From: Sphingomonas sp. PR090111-T3T-6A
Lineage (GTDB): Bacteria > Pseudomonadota > Alphaproteobacteria > Sphingomonadales > Sphingomonadaceae
NCBI RefSeq assembly: GCF_000383095.1
Contig: NZ_AORL01000007.1
Coordinates: 1-36,273 of the forward strand
Direction: 5' to 3'
DNA length: 36,273 nucleotides
The position numbers and the translations under genes were made by a program. How positions within the stretch are numbered: the stretch's first letter is position 1; each line of letters opens with the position of its first letter. The notes under the pieces are model-generated. The model was not told the DNA's origin, searched no databases, and saw only the letters and a list, made by a program, of their open reading frames with translations. Positions 16,227 to 26,400 of the stretch are shown here, piece after piece.

Positions 16227-17435
16227 ATGCTGTTCGAACTGGAAATCGAGAATTTCTTTTCCATCCGCGATAAGCAGGTGGTGGATTTGCGTGTCGCCGC
16301 CAATGCGCCGGACCTGCCGGGACGCTTCGCTCCGATCTGGCCTGGCTCGGCCGAACGGGCGTCCAAGGTCATCGCGATTTTCGGGCCCAACGCATCGGGA
16401 AAATCGACCGTACTTCGGGCGCTCTCGTTCATCACCTGGTTCGTACGCGACAGCTTCCAGCTCGTGCCCAACTCGCGACTTCCCTACGAACGCTTCAACA
16501 GCAATGACACGCTCGACGCGCCGACCCGACTCTCGATCTCGTTCGCAGGCCTGTCGGACCTGGAGGACGCGACGTCCGAAGGGTGCCGATATACGTACAG
16601 CGTCGAAATCGGCGGCCTGCGTGACCAACCCCAGCATATCCGGTGGGAAGCCCTGCACTTCTGGCCCTCGCCGTCGCGGCGTAAGGTCCGGCTCTTCGAA
16701 CGAGATCGCGACGGCAAAGTCTCAGCCGCCTCGGCGTTCGGACTGACCGGCTTTCGGCAAGCACTCGAAAAGGTCCTGCGTCCCAATGTCAGCGTGATCT
16801 CGACGCTCGCCCAACTCAAACATCCGTTCGCGACGAAGCTCTGGGAAGCCGCCAACTCGGTCTCGACGAACATCCTGATCGAGCGTGCCGAAGGTCTCGA
16901 AGACCTGATGGTGCGGCACTATGCGGATAATCCCAAGCTCGTCGAAACGCTGAACCGGGAAATCGAGCGCATTGATCTCGGCATCCGCGGAATGCGCATG
17001 GAGCACGGTCCTAGCGGGCCTATCGCCCTGTTCATGCATGAAGGCCATGACGGGCCCATGCCGCTGATCCTCGAAAGCCATGGCACGCGGCTGTTCCTGC
17101 GTCTCTATCCGTTTCTGATCAATGCGCTTGAAACAGGCGGGATGGCGGTGATCGACGAACTCGACACCGCCATCCACCCGCTGGTCCTGCCCGAGATTCT
17201 GCGCTGGTTCCACGACCCCGACCGCAACCCGCACAATGCCCAGCTCTGGATGACCTGTCACAATGCATCCCTGCTCGAGGAGCTGGTCAAGGAGGAGGTG
17301 CTGTTCTGCATCAAGTCACAGACCGGGCGCACAGAGGTCTATGCGCTGCAGGATGTCCAGGCGGTGCGGCGTGACGAGAATCACTACCGCAAGTATCTGG
17401 GAGGGGCGTACGGAGCCCTCCCTCATATCGGATGA
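16227..17435 (+). CDS. AAA15-type ATPase (RloA/AbiLi-like)
   Basis: 402 residues from ATG 16227, which has GAGG six bases upstream; upstream in-frame starts back to 16092 lack such support. It is an ABC/SMC-like ATPase of the AAA15 group. Walker A is IFGPNASGKST (51-61), an ESHGTRLFLRLYPF signature follows, then Walker B MAVIDELDTAIHP and a H-loop MTCHNASLLEE. The N-terminus MLFELEIENFFSIRDKQ is typical of the OLD/RloA group. It is paired with a RloB gene by an ATGA overlap. Such pairs (RloAB, AbiL) are known phage-resistance modules in which the ATPase is thought to control the TOPRIM nuclease partner. Confidence 0.85.
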   Translation: MLFELEIENFFSIRDKQVVDLRVAANAPDLPGRFAPIWPGSAERASKVIAIFGPNASGKSTVLRALSFITWFVRDSFQLVPNSRLPYERFNSNDTLDAPTRLSISFAGLSDLEDATSEGCRYTYSVEIGGLRDQPQHIRWEALHFWPSPSRRKVRLFERDRDGKVSAASAFGLTGFRQALEKVLRPNVSVISTLAQLKHPFATKLWEAANSVSTNILIERAEGLEDLMVRHYADNPKLVETLNREIERIDLGIRGMRMEHGPSGPIALFMHEGHDGPMPLILESHGTRLFLRLYPFLINALETGGMAVIDELDTAIHPLVLPEILRWFHDPDRNPHNAQLWMTCHNASLLEELVKEEVLFCIKSQTGRTEVYALQDVQAVRRDENHYRKYLGGAYGALPHIG

Positions 17436-17995
17436 GACCGCAGCGCCGGATCGTCGCGCAACGCCGCCGGCTGTTCGTCGGATGCGAAGGCGAGAGCGAG
17501 CAGGCCTATGTAGCCCTGCTCTCGCGACTGGCGGAGGCTCAGCGCCTGTCCGTCCATCTCGACGCCGTGCTGCTGCGTCCCGGCGGCGGAGACCCGCTCG
17601 GACTGGTCGAACTCGCGGTGAAAAAAGCCGCCGAGCGCGAACGCAAGCATGGCCGGTTCGACGCGCGCTTCGTGCTGCTGGATAATGATCGATTGGGGGC
17701 CGCTCCCGCACGGGACGCCCGAATCGATCCCGCGATCGCGCAGGCGCATCTCCAGCTGATCTGGCAGCATACGTGTCACGAGGCCCTGCTCCTGCGACAC
17801 CTTGAGGGCTGCACGCAACTTCGCCCGGCGAGCACCCAGCTCGCGATCGCTGCCCTTGAAGCGAGGTGGCCGACCTATCGTAAGGGCATGGCTGCCGCGC
17901 GGCTCGCTGACCGGATCGAACTTGCCGCCATAGAGCGCGTCAGCCAGGTCGAGCCCGGACTTGCAGCGCTACTCGATGTCGCCGGCTTCCTATGA
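17432..17995 (+). CDS. rloB: RloB-family TOPRIM-like nuclease
   Basis: 187 residues, start overlapping the ATPase stop (ATGA). The RloB/TOPRIM motifs are FVGCEGESEQAYV (residues 15-27, Glu19 and Glu23 as likely metal ligands) and FVLLDNDRL (80-88, Asp84 and Asp86). A helical C-terminal part follows. RloB proteins act with an AAA15 ATPase, probably as the nuclease arm. The similar two-gene PARIS system uses a DUF4435 TOPRIM protein; the motifs here fit RloB better. It ends 53 bp from the convergent NACHT gene. Confidence 0.82.
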   Translation: MRPQRRIVAQRRRLFVGCEGESEQAYVALLSRLAEAQRLSVHLDAVLLRPGGGDPLGLVELAVKKAAERERKHGRFDARFVLLDNDRLGAAPARDARIDPAIAQAHLQLIWQHTCHEALLLRHLEGCTQLRPASTQLAIAALEARWPTYRKGMAAARLADRIELAAIERVSQVEPGLAALLDVAGFL

Positions 17996-18048
17996 CGCGC
18001 GTCTGCTGATGGCGCGGATCCGTATATCGCGGCCCAAGGCAGAGGTCC

Positions 18049-20520
18049 CTACCCCTGGAAGCGGGGACGCAGTTTCGGGCGGTCCGGCTTCGGCACGATA
18101 ACCGGGTCCGCATCACGGCTACGCCGCTCGATATCGACCGGCGAAAGCCGGCCACGGACCGCCGGATCATTGAAGAAGGGACGGATCGCATCGATGTCCT
18201 TCTCGGCGACCGGAGAACTTCGGTTCGCGAGCGCCTGGTACAGAGCCTGGACGGGTAGGCCAAACTGCTGCCGTGGCTCGCTGGCATCACGCTCGAAGCT
18301 GCCGGAGACATGCGCACGCGCGTCATCATGCAGCGTGCGCACATCAATGACGATGCGAAGATCCTCGTTATCGGCTTGCTCGATGCGCACGGCGCGCAGG
18401 AAGGACCAGAGCGTGTAATCTTCATCGTGAAGGATGATCTGGCGCTGGGTCTTCCTGAATTGAGCCTCTTCCACCGCATGCCCGAGCCGCCGGATCGGCA
18501 GCATCGCCGCCAGAACCCCCGCGACGCTCGCCGCGTCTGCGGCAGTGGAATGAAAAAGCGTCCGCGCGATCACGTAGAGAGCGGCCGCTTGTGCATCTCT
18601 CGTCGCCGAGCGAGACGCGATCAGCAAGTCCGTCAAAACCGCGAATGTGTTGCTCTTGCGGGCGGCGAAGTCCCGATTTCCGGATCGCAGGAAAAAGGTG
18701 AGCCACAGCAACCAGGGCGCTTCCGTGGGATCCTTGATTTCGACAAGCAGATCGTGGCCGAGCCTGGAAAACAGCTCGAATCCCGCGAGTGGAATCCGGT
18801 TGCCACGAACCCCGGCGAGGGCCGCCAACCAGTTGAGCGCGGTAGCCTGCCGTTGCTCCGACAGCTGAGCGCCGGCAACGATGAACCCGATCACCTCCCC
18901 GGTGATGCTCCCGGTCACCGTTTCGAACCAGTTGCTCGCGTTCGGGTCACGCTGAAGGAGGTCGGTGGTGATGAGATATTCGGCGACCAAGAATTCCTGA
19001 ATCGACCGGTGGAAATAGATGGTGTCCGACCCCTTTTCGACCAGGCACCCTTGGATGAGCTCGCGTCGTGTCTCCTCGCGTCCCAGCGAATGCTGGATAT
19101 CACGCGTCGCCTCGACACATAGTCGCTGCGGGATGTCCGCGAGCGTCGTGGTCGATGCGCCGCCGCGCTCCCACAGCCACCAGGCGAGGCTGGCATTGAA
19201 GTTGCGCCGGACCTCGAGCGGGAAATCCGCGTCGCGGCCCTTCTTGTCGACTTCGCGCTGGAGCAAAAAATGCACGAAGGTATCGAACAGCTCATAAACG
19301 GACATGTCAGGCCGTAGATGCTCGGGCTGGAGTGCAATCTCGCAGAGCATCTGCGCGTGGACCGGCCGCACCAGCAGCTCGTCATAGTTGCCGCCAACAA
19401 GTTCGGCGATCCGGTGTTGAATCCACTGAGGATCCGGTGCCTGCCCCTGCCGCGCACGCTCGGCCAGGACCGGCAAATAGCGTCTCACATAGGTTCGCGC
19501 TTCCTCGAGGGAAAAGCCACGGATTTCCACATGGCGATAGGGCCGCCGGCCGGCCGCCCGGATAACCCGCCCCGCCCCGGTGCGCTGAACGCCATCCATC
19601 ACGGATCGAAACTCGATCTCATCGTGGAAGGCCGTATCGCGGCCGAGCACCAGGATACGCGCCGCGCCCTCGTCGAGGCGCATCAGCTCGCTGAGCGCCT
19701 TGCTGAACTTCGCCGGCGTCATGCCGTGCTTCATCTCGTCGAAGCCGTCGTAGATGATCAGGAAGCGGCCTTCCCGATTGAGCGCGCTGAAGGTCTCGAA
19801 GTGATAATTATGGACCCGGTGCTGGCTGGCCAGCACCTTACCGACCAGGCCGTCGATCGCCTGCTCGTCCGCGATTTCGCCCAACCTGATCAAAATCGGC
19901 ACGCGCTGGGTTCGATCAGCGAGAGCGGCCTTGGCCATTGTCGCGGCCAGATGGGTGGCAAAGGTCGACTTGCCCTTACCATAGGGGCCGAGCACGAAAA
20001 GCGGAGACGCCTCATCCGCATCCATCCAGGCGCGGACAAGCGCCCCGAGATCCTCGCCATCGGGTGTCTCGGGAGGGATATAGTATTCGCCGAGCCGGCT
20101 CGCGTCGTAAGCGCTCGCCAGCTCCTTCAGGTATGAATCGAGCAGGAGCAGCCGCCGTTGCAGTTCCGCGAAAGTCATCGCCTTCATCTTGCGGTCGGCT
20201 GCCTCGACCGCCTGCCGGCCGGCGGGGCTGATCGGCCCTTTCGAGATGAGCCAGGCATGGTCGATCATGCCCCCGTTGATCAGCAGCTGATGCTCATTGG
20301 CAAACTTGCTGCATTCGTCGATCGGAAGAGTGCCGGAATAGTCCTTGGCCTCGAAGGCATAGAGCAACTCGCCCGCCAGCTCGTCCTTCGCGTAGACACC
20401 CTTCACGTCGACATTCTTGTGCCCAACGCGGATCTCGGTTTCGGCGCGAAAGCCCGCAGCCCGCAGCAAGCTCGCCACCTGGTCCCGGAATATGTTGCCG
20501 CGCTGGGTCGTGCTCGTCAT
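18049..20520 (-). CDS. Nuclease-NACHT NTPase (bacterial NLR-like)
   Basis: 823 residues from ATG 20520 (MTSTTQRGNIFRDQV); a longer frame to 20592 adds residues that look non-coding. Residues 5-75 form a restriction-endonuclease-like domain: RVGHKNVDVKGV (Asp38) and YAFEAKDYSG (Glu57, Lys59). NACHT motifs follow: Walker A VLGPYGKGKST (176-186) and Walker B FLIIYDGFDEM (253-263) with the extra acidic residues typical of NACHT. The C-terminal half is helical, including FHRSIQEFLVAEYLI, the conserved motif after the NACHT module in STAND proteins. Bacterial NACHT proteins of this type protect against phage, including RNA phage. The N-terminal nuclease is presumably the effector. It lies 148 bp after the PIN gene in the same direction. 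Confidence 0.82.
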   Translation of the reverse strand: MTSTTQRGNIFRDQVASLLRAAGFRAETEIRVGHKNVDVKGVYAKDELAGELLYAFEAKDYSGTLPIDECSKFANEHQLLINGGMIDHAWLISKGPISPAGRQAVEAADRKMKAMTFAELQRRLLLLDSYLKELASAYDASRLGEYYIPPETPDGEDLGALVRAWMDADEASPLFVLGPYGKGKSTFATHLAATMAKAALADRTQRVPILIRLGEIADEQAIDGLVGKVLASQHRVHNYHFETFSALNREGRFLIIYDGFDEMKHGMTPAKFSKALSELMRLDEGAARILVLGRDTAFHDEIEFRSVMDGVQRTGAGRVIRAAGRRPYRHVEIRGFSLEEARTYVRRYLPVLAERARQGQAPDPQWIQHRIAELVGGNYDELLVRPVHAQMLCEIALQPEHLRPDMSVYELFDTFVHFLLQREVDKKGRDADFPLEVRRNFNASLAWWLWERGGASTTTLADIPQRLCVEATRDIQHSLGREETRRELIQGCLVEKGSDTIYFHRSIQEFLVAEYLITTDLLQRDPNASNWFETVTGSITGEVIGFIVAGAQLSEQRQATALNWLAALAGVRGNRIPLAGFELFSRLGHDLLVEIKDPTEAPWLLWLTFFLRSGNRDFAARKSNTFAVLTDLLIASRSATRDAQAAALYVIARTLFHSTAADAASVAGVLAAMLPIRRLGHAVEEAQFRKTQRQIILHDEDYTLWSFLRAVRIEQADNEDLRIVIDVRTLHDDARAHVSGSFERDASEPRQQFGLPVQALYQALANRSSPVAEKDIDAIRPFFNDPAVRGRLSPVDIERRSRDADPVIVPKPDRPKLRPRFQG

Positions 20521-20668
20521 CGATCTGATCTGCCTGATGATGCTGTCGTCGTCGCAGAAACTGGACGCAAGATGGGGGCAACCTGAAGCCAAACGCCGAA
20601 ATCATCCAGTCGTTTTAGACGCCGCCCTTCCGTGTCCGCGCTTCAAAAAATGCAGGCCCGGAACCGCG

Positions 20669-21118
20669 CTAGACGATCACAATCGTCGGCTTCGCAACGA
20701 AAGGATTCAGGACGCGGACATCCCGACCTGCGAAATCCTTTACGTTGCGCGTTACAACGACCAGGTCATTCACCCGTGCTGTGGCTGCCAGCCCGGCATC
20801 GCGCTGGTTCTTGCCCTTAACACCGACCAGTTTCGCCCATTCGGCATATTCCTTGGTGCCGACAGGGATGACCCGATCCTCGAACAGCGTCTCAAGCTTC
20901 GCGATCTCGGCAAGTTTTAAATCGACGTCGGCCCAGTCCGCCCCTTTTGCGAGGCGGCGCTTGCGCTCCCGCTCCAAACCTTCGCGCTTCTCAAAAAAGG
21001 TCAGAGCGCTCAAACGCAGGGCGTCGTCATCGACCGTTGCGAGCCATGCACGAACATGGGAATTCCCTTTCGGCCCCATTTCCTGCAACACGTTGAGATC
21101 AATCAGATAGAGGGTCAC
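20669..21118 (-). CDS. vapC: PIN-domain toxin, VapC-like
   Basis: 149 residues from GTG 21118 (MTLYLIDLNVLQEMG), overlapping the antitoxin gene by 20 bases; a longer frame to 21166 would duplicate antitoxin sequence. PIN residues are in place: Asp7 (LIDLNVL), Glu43 (FFEKREG), Asp107 (QRDAGLAATA) and the VVTRNVKDF block (121-129). This is the Mg-dependent RNase fold of VapC toxins. Its position directly after a DUF433 gene fits the VapB45/VapC45 type of pair known from Mycobacterium. It may be plasmid-style addiction that stabilises the element. Confidence 0.8.
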   Translation of the reverse strand: MTLYLIDLNVLQEMGPKGNSHVRAWLATVDDDALRLSALTFFEKREGLERERKRRLAKGADWADVDLKLAEIAKLETLFEDRVIPVGTKEYAEWAKLVGVKGKNQRDAGLAATARVNDLVVVTRNVKDFAGRDVRVLNPFVAKPTIVIV

Positions 21119-21869
21119 GGAATTGGTCGATCGAAATGTCGACCGGCTCACCAGCGTCCATCTCAAGCACGCCCGACGACACCAGGGCTGCCGCAGCGCG
21201 CTTGAGACTCAACGCCGGATAGGGGCGCCCCTTCTTGGGATAAGCGCGGGCATATTCGATTGCCCGGTTCACCTGCTTCAGCGTGAGGCTCGGATAATCC
21301 TCAAGCGTCTCCTTGACCCCCTGCCCTTCGGCCAGTGCGGCGATTTTATAGACTGATTTGTCCGTCCCCTTGAGGACAGGTTCCTTACCGGTTCTCTCGT
21401 CGATACCGGCCCGCATATCCTTGAGAGTGCGATAGCGCTTGAGAAGCGCAGCCGTAGCTTCCTTGATCGAAACGTCGAATGGCCCCACCCGGACAGCCTT
21501 CGTGCCGAGGTCCGCGGCCCGTATCGCCTCGTAAAGCTTACGACGCCCCGCCGGGGTCAACGTTTCGGTCAGATCTCGACCAAAGGAAAAATACAGCAGT
21601 TCCGGCGTGCCGAGAGTGCGCACCGTGCGGGTGACCGTCGGAGGGATCTGAACATAGGCGGCGCGGGATGCCCGCCTTACGCTTCGGCGACCAGCGAGCG
21701 CCCGCGAGCGCTTCCCCTTGGTCTTGCTCGGCTTTGCCGGCTCAACCACAACCTCGTTGCGACGCTCGACCTCGCCGCGATCGATGGCGCGACTCAGTTC
21801 CTCCTGCGGGCGACCGAGGAGAAATTCCGCTTCCTTGAGCGTGACGGGGCCAATCTCTTGAATCATCAT
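21099..21869 (-). CDS. DUF433-domain antitoxin, VapB45-like
   Basis: About 256 residues; the start is ATG 21869 or the adjacent ATG 21866, with a GAGA stretch upstream. The first 35 residues (GPVTLKEAEFLLGRPQEEL) look like an HTH. A basic linker rich in Lys and Arg follows (KPSKTKGKRSRALAGRRSVR). The C-terminal third carries a DUF433 pattern: EPVLKGTDKSVYKIAALAEG then ETLEDYPSLTLKQVNRAIEY. The final residues overlap the PIN toxin gene. Unusually long for an antitoxin but in line with VapB45. It probably represses its own promoter in the 132-bp divergent region up to 22002. Confidence 0.75.
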   Translation of the reverse strand: MMIQEIGPVTLKEAEFLLGRPQEELSRAIDRGEVERRNEVVVEPAKPSKTKGKRSRALAGRRSVRRASRAAYVQIPPTVTRTVRTLGTPELLYFSFGRDLTETLTPAGRRKLYEAIRAADLGTKAVRVGPFDVSIKEATAALLKRYRTLKDMRAGIDERTGKEPVLKGTDKSVYKIAALAEGQGVKETLEDYPSLTLKQVNRAIEYARAYPKKGRPYPALSLKRAAAALVSSGVLEMDAGEPVDISIDQFRDPLSD

Positions 21870-22001
21870 GATCTCTAATACGGCCCAATCTAAGGGGCCA
21901 TTAGCGATCGCGCAACCACGGTAGTGCCCGCCCTTCCAACAGCCGATTCGAATACGCTTCCCCAATCAGGGGAGAGACCATAGGCTTCCTCGCCCCTCTC
22001 C

Positions 22002-23141
22002 TTGGATGCGACGCGCTTGAATCACCTTTTCAATAACCTGGATGGTTCTCCCTTCTTTGTCGGCCGCGCAGGAGAGATCGAGGCGATCGACGAGAGCCTC
22101 ATCAAAACGGGCATCGTCGAAATCGTCGGTCTGGGAGGAACGGGTAAAACCACACTCGCGAACGCGTACACGACCATGCGCCGGGAGCGTTACGGTGATC
22201 GGATCATCCGGTATCAGGCCTATTCCGGTGCGGGTCTCAGCAGCTATGTCTATAGCTTGGCGGATAGTTTCAGGGGCCTGGAAGGCCCACTGCTCTGCAT
22301 CGTCGATAGCGCGGAGGTACTCGAGCCCGGCGATACGATCGAAGCCATTCGCCGCCTCGAAACCGGACCGTGGATCGTCCACTTCATGATCCTCAGCCGG
22401 GTTCGGCTGGGTATCGGAACGACGATACCTCTTGATGGTCTCGTCTACGATTCCTTCCAACAGCTCCTTCGTCGCGCGATCGGCTACGATCAGTTCAGCG
22501 ACATGGATGTTACCCAGCTCTGGAAGGACACCGGCGGATCGCCGCACCTCCTGAAGACCCTGCTGTCCGCCTGGAGTCTCGATCGTAACCGACCCATCGG
22601 CACACTCGGCCAACTGCTCGAGCCGTTGAACGTGCCCGGCATTCTCGGTCCCGACGGAAGACCTGTTCGTCGGGGATCGGACCGCGAGCAGGCGGTCATT
22701 GAGCGCGTCCAACTCGTAACCGGCGAAATGCTGCACCGGATAGCCATGCGTCCGGACCTCGTTTTCGAACTGGACTCACGCCAGTTTGAGGAACTCGCTG
22801 CCGAGCTGTTTTCCCGAGAGGGTTTCGAGGTCACATTGACACCCCGGACCCGGGATGGCGGCAAGGATCTCTATCTGGCCCAACGCCGGGGCTTCGCGAC
22901 GTTCCAATACGCGGTTGAATGCAAGCGTTACCATCCAAACCGCCCCGTCGCCGTCGACGTCGTTCGAAAACTCGCGGGCGTGGTGAATGGCGAGCGGCTC
23001 AACGCCGGCATCGTGCTCACGACCTCCCGTTTCACGAAGGACGCCTACAACGTGGCGGCCCAGTATCGGTACCAGATGTCGCTGAGCGATTTCACGACGC
23101 TCAAGACCATGCTCGAGCCCTATGGATCAGCCTATCGATAG
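22002..23141 (+). CDS. Small STAND NTPase fused to Mrr-type nuclease
   Basis: About 379 residues with no usable ATG start: an in-frame TAG lies at 21981 and TTG 22002 or TTG 22017 are the available starts before the P-loop. The NTPase part has FFVGRAGEIEAIDESL, Walker A EIVGLGGTGKTTLA (40-53) and Walker B LLCIVDSAEVLE. The C-terminal 110 residues are an Mrr-like restriction endonuclease: FEELAAELFSREGFEV, RDGGKDLYL (Asp289) and YAVECKRYHP (Glu306, Lys308), followed by VLTTSRFTKDA. The nuclease is at the C-terminus, unlike the two large NTPases in this window, and the protein lacks a long sensor-repeat region. A stand-alone DNA-cleaving defence protein is the likely role. It is divergent from the toxin-antitoxin pair. 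Confidence 0.78.
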   Translation: MDATRLNHLFNNLDGSPFFVGRAGEIEAIDESLIKTGIVEIVGLGGTGKTTLANAYTTMRRERYGDRIIRYQAYSGAGLSSYVYSLADSFRGLEGPLLCIVDSAEVLEPGDTIEAIRRLETGPWIVHFMILSRVRLGIGTTIPLDGLVYDSFQQLLRRAIGYDQFSDMDVTQLWKDTGGSPHLLKTLLSAWSLDRNRPIGTLGQLLEPLNVPGILGPDGRPVRRGSDREQAVIERVQLVTGEMLHRIAMRPDLVFELDSRQFEELAAELFSREGFEVTLTPRTRDGGKDLYLAQRRGFATFQYAVECKRYHPNRPVAVDVVRKLAGVVNGERLNAGIVLTTSRFTKDAYNVAAQYRYQMSLSDFTTLKTMLEPYGSAYR

Positions 23142-23288
23142 GCTCGTTCGGGGAAAGGCTTGCCCAGCCTCGATCCCGTCGAGCTCGACGGCCCTTCAAC
23201 GAAATCCCTCATTCGAGCCACAGCGCCATGGGTGGCGGCCCGACAATCCCCGCTGGCGGTAATGCGGGACAAATATTGGCCTGCAAAG

Positions 23289-23311
23289 GAGGCCGCCCCA
23301 GGAGCGGCCTC
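23289..23311. terminator. Hairpin between convergent genes
   Basis: GAGGCCGC and GCGGCCTC form an 8-bp stem with a 7-base loop, flanked by AT-richer sequence (CAAA before, GCAAAT after). It lies between the stop of the STAND-Mrr gene (23141) and the stop of the helicase gene (23416) and could serve both strands. The rest of 23142-23415 shows no gene. Confidence 0.5.
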
Positions 23312-23415
23312 GCAAATATGGCCGTGATGCCGCGCTTGCGCAGGACGGCGCACGCCCCGTCGCTCTTGGGCATATCGCGCCGGCCCGGCCGTTCGAGGGA
23401 CGAGCAAATTTATCG

Positions 23416-26400
23416 TCAGCCGATCGATACCAGCGCCATTGTCGCCGCGATGGGCTGATGCAGCCAGAACTCCCGGCACGGTCGACCCGCCGCGGATTGG
23501 AGCGCGCGCGCATAAAGCCCGGCCTGCCCCGCGAAAGCCCGAAGCCGCTCCTCGTCGAGATCAATCACCCCGGGGAAGCTCTTATGATCGAAGATGACGA
23601 ACCCCTCGTCCGTGTCCACAAGCAGATCGAGACGCCCCGCGATCACCTGACGATCCGCCAGTGCGTGAACAGGCCATTCCCGCATGATCCTAGCGCCCGG
23701 GAATCGCTCGCCGAGGAAGTGATGAAGCCGATCCGAGGCCAGGACCAGATCGGCTGGAGCCATTTCGGGCACATGCCAGCGATCGAGCAGCCACGCCGCG
23801 CGCTCGAGGCGGATCGCCCGATCTGCCGCGACGTCATCCTGGGCGAAAAATCTGTGGCAGGCCTCGCCGAGCGCAATCATGTCGGGGTTGCCGACCAGAG
23901 CGATCCGGTCGCCCAGCCGCTGGCGCTCCGCAAGCCCGACCTCACCTTCATGGCGGACCGCGCTGGGATTGATCCGCAGCGGCAAGTGCTCGACTGCAGG
24001 CCATGTCCCCGGGCCATATTCCGGCGACGTCATCTCGTCCGCTGCAGGCGCGGTCGGCGCGGCTCCCCGGGCCGGAAAGACGGTGTTGCCTATCGTCAGG
24101 GTCGGCTCGGCGGCACGCACGTGAGGCGCGCCGTCCAGTCCGCACAGTTCGTCGAGCCAGAACGTGGGGCGACCTGTGAGAGCGAGAATCTGATAGTCGC
24201 GGGCTCGGGTCATCCCGACGTATAGCAGTCGCGTGCGCTCAAGACGCTCGGCATCCAGCGCCCGCATTCCTTCCGGACTGCCAGATGCCACGGCGTCCAG
24301 GCCGACATCCTTGGTCTGTTCGCCATAAGGCCAGGGCCAGTAGTGGAGCACGCGGCCCTCGAGGGGCGCGCGCCAGTCCGGCGCACTCTCATTTTCAGCC
24401 GCCAGCCTGAACGGCGAGCCTTTCGCTTCCGCCTCCAGTTCCGTCAGGATTGTGACCGGCCATTCCAGACCTTTCGCACCATGGTAGGTGAGGATCTGGA
24501 TGGCATCAGGGTGCAGACTCTGCGGCTGTGCCGCCTCCGCCTGGTCGGAGAGCCATCGGCAAAGCCCCGTCAACGTCGCCGCCTGCCGTTCCGTCCGGCG
24601 CTCATTCTGATAGTCTTGGCTGAGCACTCTCAGCGCTTCGAGATTGTGCAGCCGCTGTTCGATCGAGCCCCAACGTCCAATCAGTTCCGGCAAACCCTGG
24701 ACGTGGAGAACGGCGTCGAGCGCTTCAGCTGGGGTCAGCTGAAAGACGCGGTCCCGGATCGCCTGCAGCGCGCCCGCAAAGGGGATGCAGCCGGCGATCG
24801 CCGGGCCGGCATCGGCTTTGAACGCGGCCGCCAACCAGCTTTCATCATCGGCGGCAAACCGCGCCACTTCGGCTGACGCGACGCTGTCGCTCGGGTCGGC
24901 AACCCACCGGAGCGCGGCCAGCACCAGTTCGATCTCGGGCTGATGAAGCAGACCCTGGCGCTCGACCGCCACCCGCAAGCCCTTGGCACTCAGAGCACGC
25001 GCGAATTCCGCGACCTGCGGATTGCTGCGACACAGGATGGCGATATCGCCGCCACGCAGGGCCCGCGCGCCAACGTCGCGCGGGACGACCGGCCACGTCT
25101 CTCCTTCGGCCAGCAAGCCAGCAATCTGGCCCGCGAGGGCCTCGGCTCGAATCTCCTTGTTGCTTCCCGCGATCGACCAGGCGGCAAATGCAGGCGGCAT
25201 GTCAGGCACTTCCGGTCGCGCCCAATCTTCGGAGAAGGCGATCTCCTCCTGCGCCATTCCGGCGCGCGTAAAGTTCGGCAGAAACGCCGCGTTGACCGCA
25301 AGACACAGCGACGGACGTGAACGCCAGGAACGCTGCAGATAGCGAACGGTCCCCGACGTATCGGTGGTGATCTGGGTCGCCGCGGCGCGCGTCAATTCCG
25401 GATCGGCATCGCGAAAGCCATAGATCGACTGCTTCGGATCGCCCACCCACACGGACTGCGGCGCAATCCGGGCTAGCTCGGAGAAGATCGCAATCTGGAT
25501 GGGGCTCGAGTCCTGGACCTCGTCGACGAACACCCCGCCGATTAGCTCGCGCAGGCGCGTTTCGTTCGCCGGATCGCGCAGAATCTGGAGCGCCAGCATC
25601 TCCTGATCCACAAAGTCGATCAGACCATGCGCTTTCTTGTAATCCGCATAAGCATCGAGGCAGTCGGCGGCGCATGCGAACTGGAGCCGGATAAAGTCGG
25701 CGATATCGGACCGCAGCCGGGGATGCCGGAAGTGGACCGCCGCGGCATTGATGACCGCATCGAAAAGCGGCTTGTCAGCCTTGGTGGCGCCGAGTTTGCT
25801 AAGACGGGCCCATTCGACCCAAGGCAGAAGTTCTCCTCGATCGAGGATAGCGATCGCCGCCTCGATACGCGGCACATCCTTGTCCATGGTCGTTTTCTTG
25901 AGCGTTGCCCGCTGCGCGGGGGTCAGCGCCGTCGCGCAGGCGCGCACCGCCGCTTCGAGTGCTGCGTCCAGACCCTCGGGCGTCTCGCCCGGCTCTGCTG
26001 ATGGTAGCAGCGCGAGCAGACTGGTCGTCGAGCGCTCTGCTGATCGCACTAACCCGTCGCGGTCGATGCCATTGGACCGTGCCGCATCAACGATGCGGCG
26101 TGCCGTATCCTGCCATCCCCGAATCTGCCCGCGCGGACTGGCCCGATCGCGATCGGGGATGCTGAGCCGCTCGGCCAGGAGATCCATCTGACCGATCCAG
26201 GCGGTCATCAAGTCGCCGGTCGCGCGCGCGAACATCACGCTCTGACGACTCTCCTCGATAACGTCAGCGGTCGGCGATCGACCGAGCTCAAACGCGAATT
26301 CGCTGATGAGCGAGCCGCACACGCTGTTGACGGTGCCAATCCGGGCAGAGAGCAGCGCCGCCGCCTGATCAGCCCGGCCGTTCCTGATCAACGCCGTGCG

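Noticed and set aside
16227-17995. PARIS (AriA/AriB) identity for the ATPase-TOPRIM pair
   Set aside because: The design is similar, but the second protein fits RloB motifs rather than DUF4435, so the name was not used.
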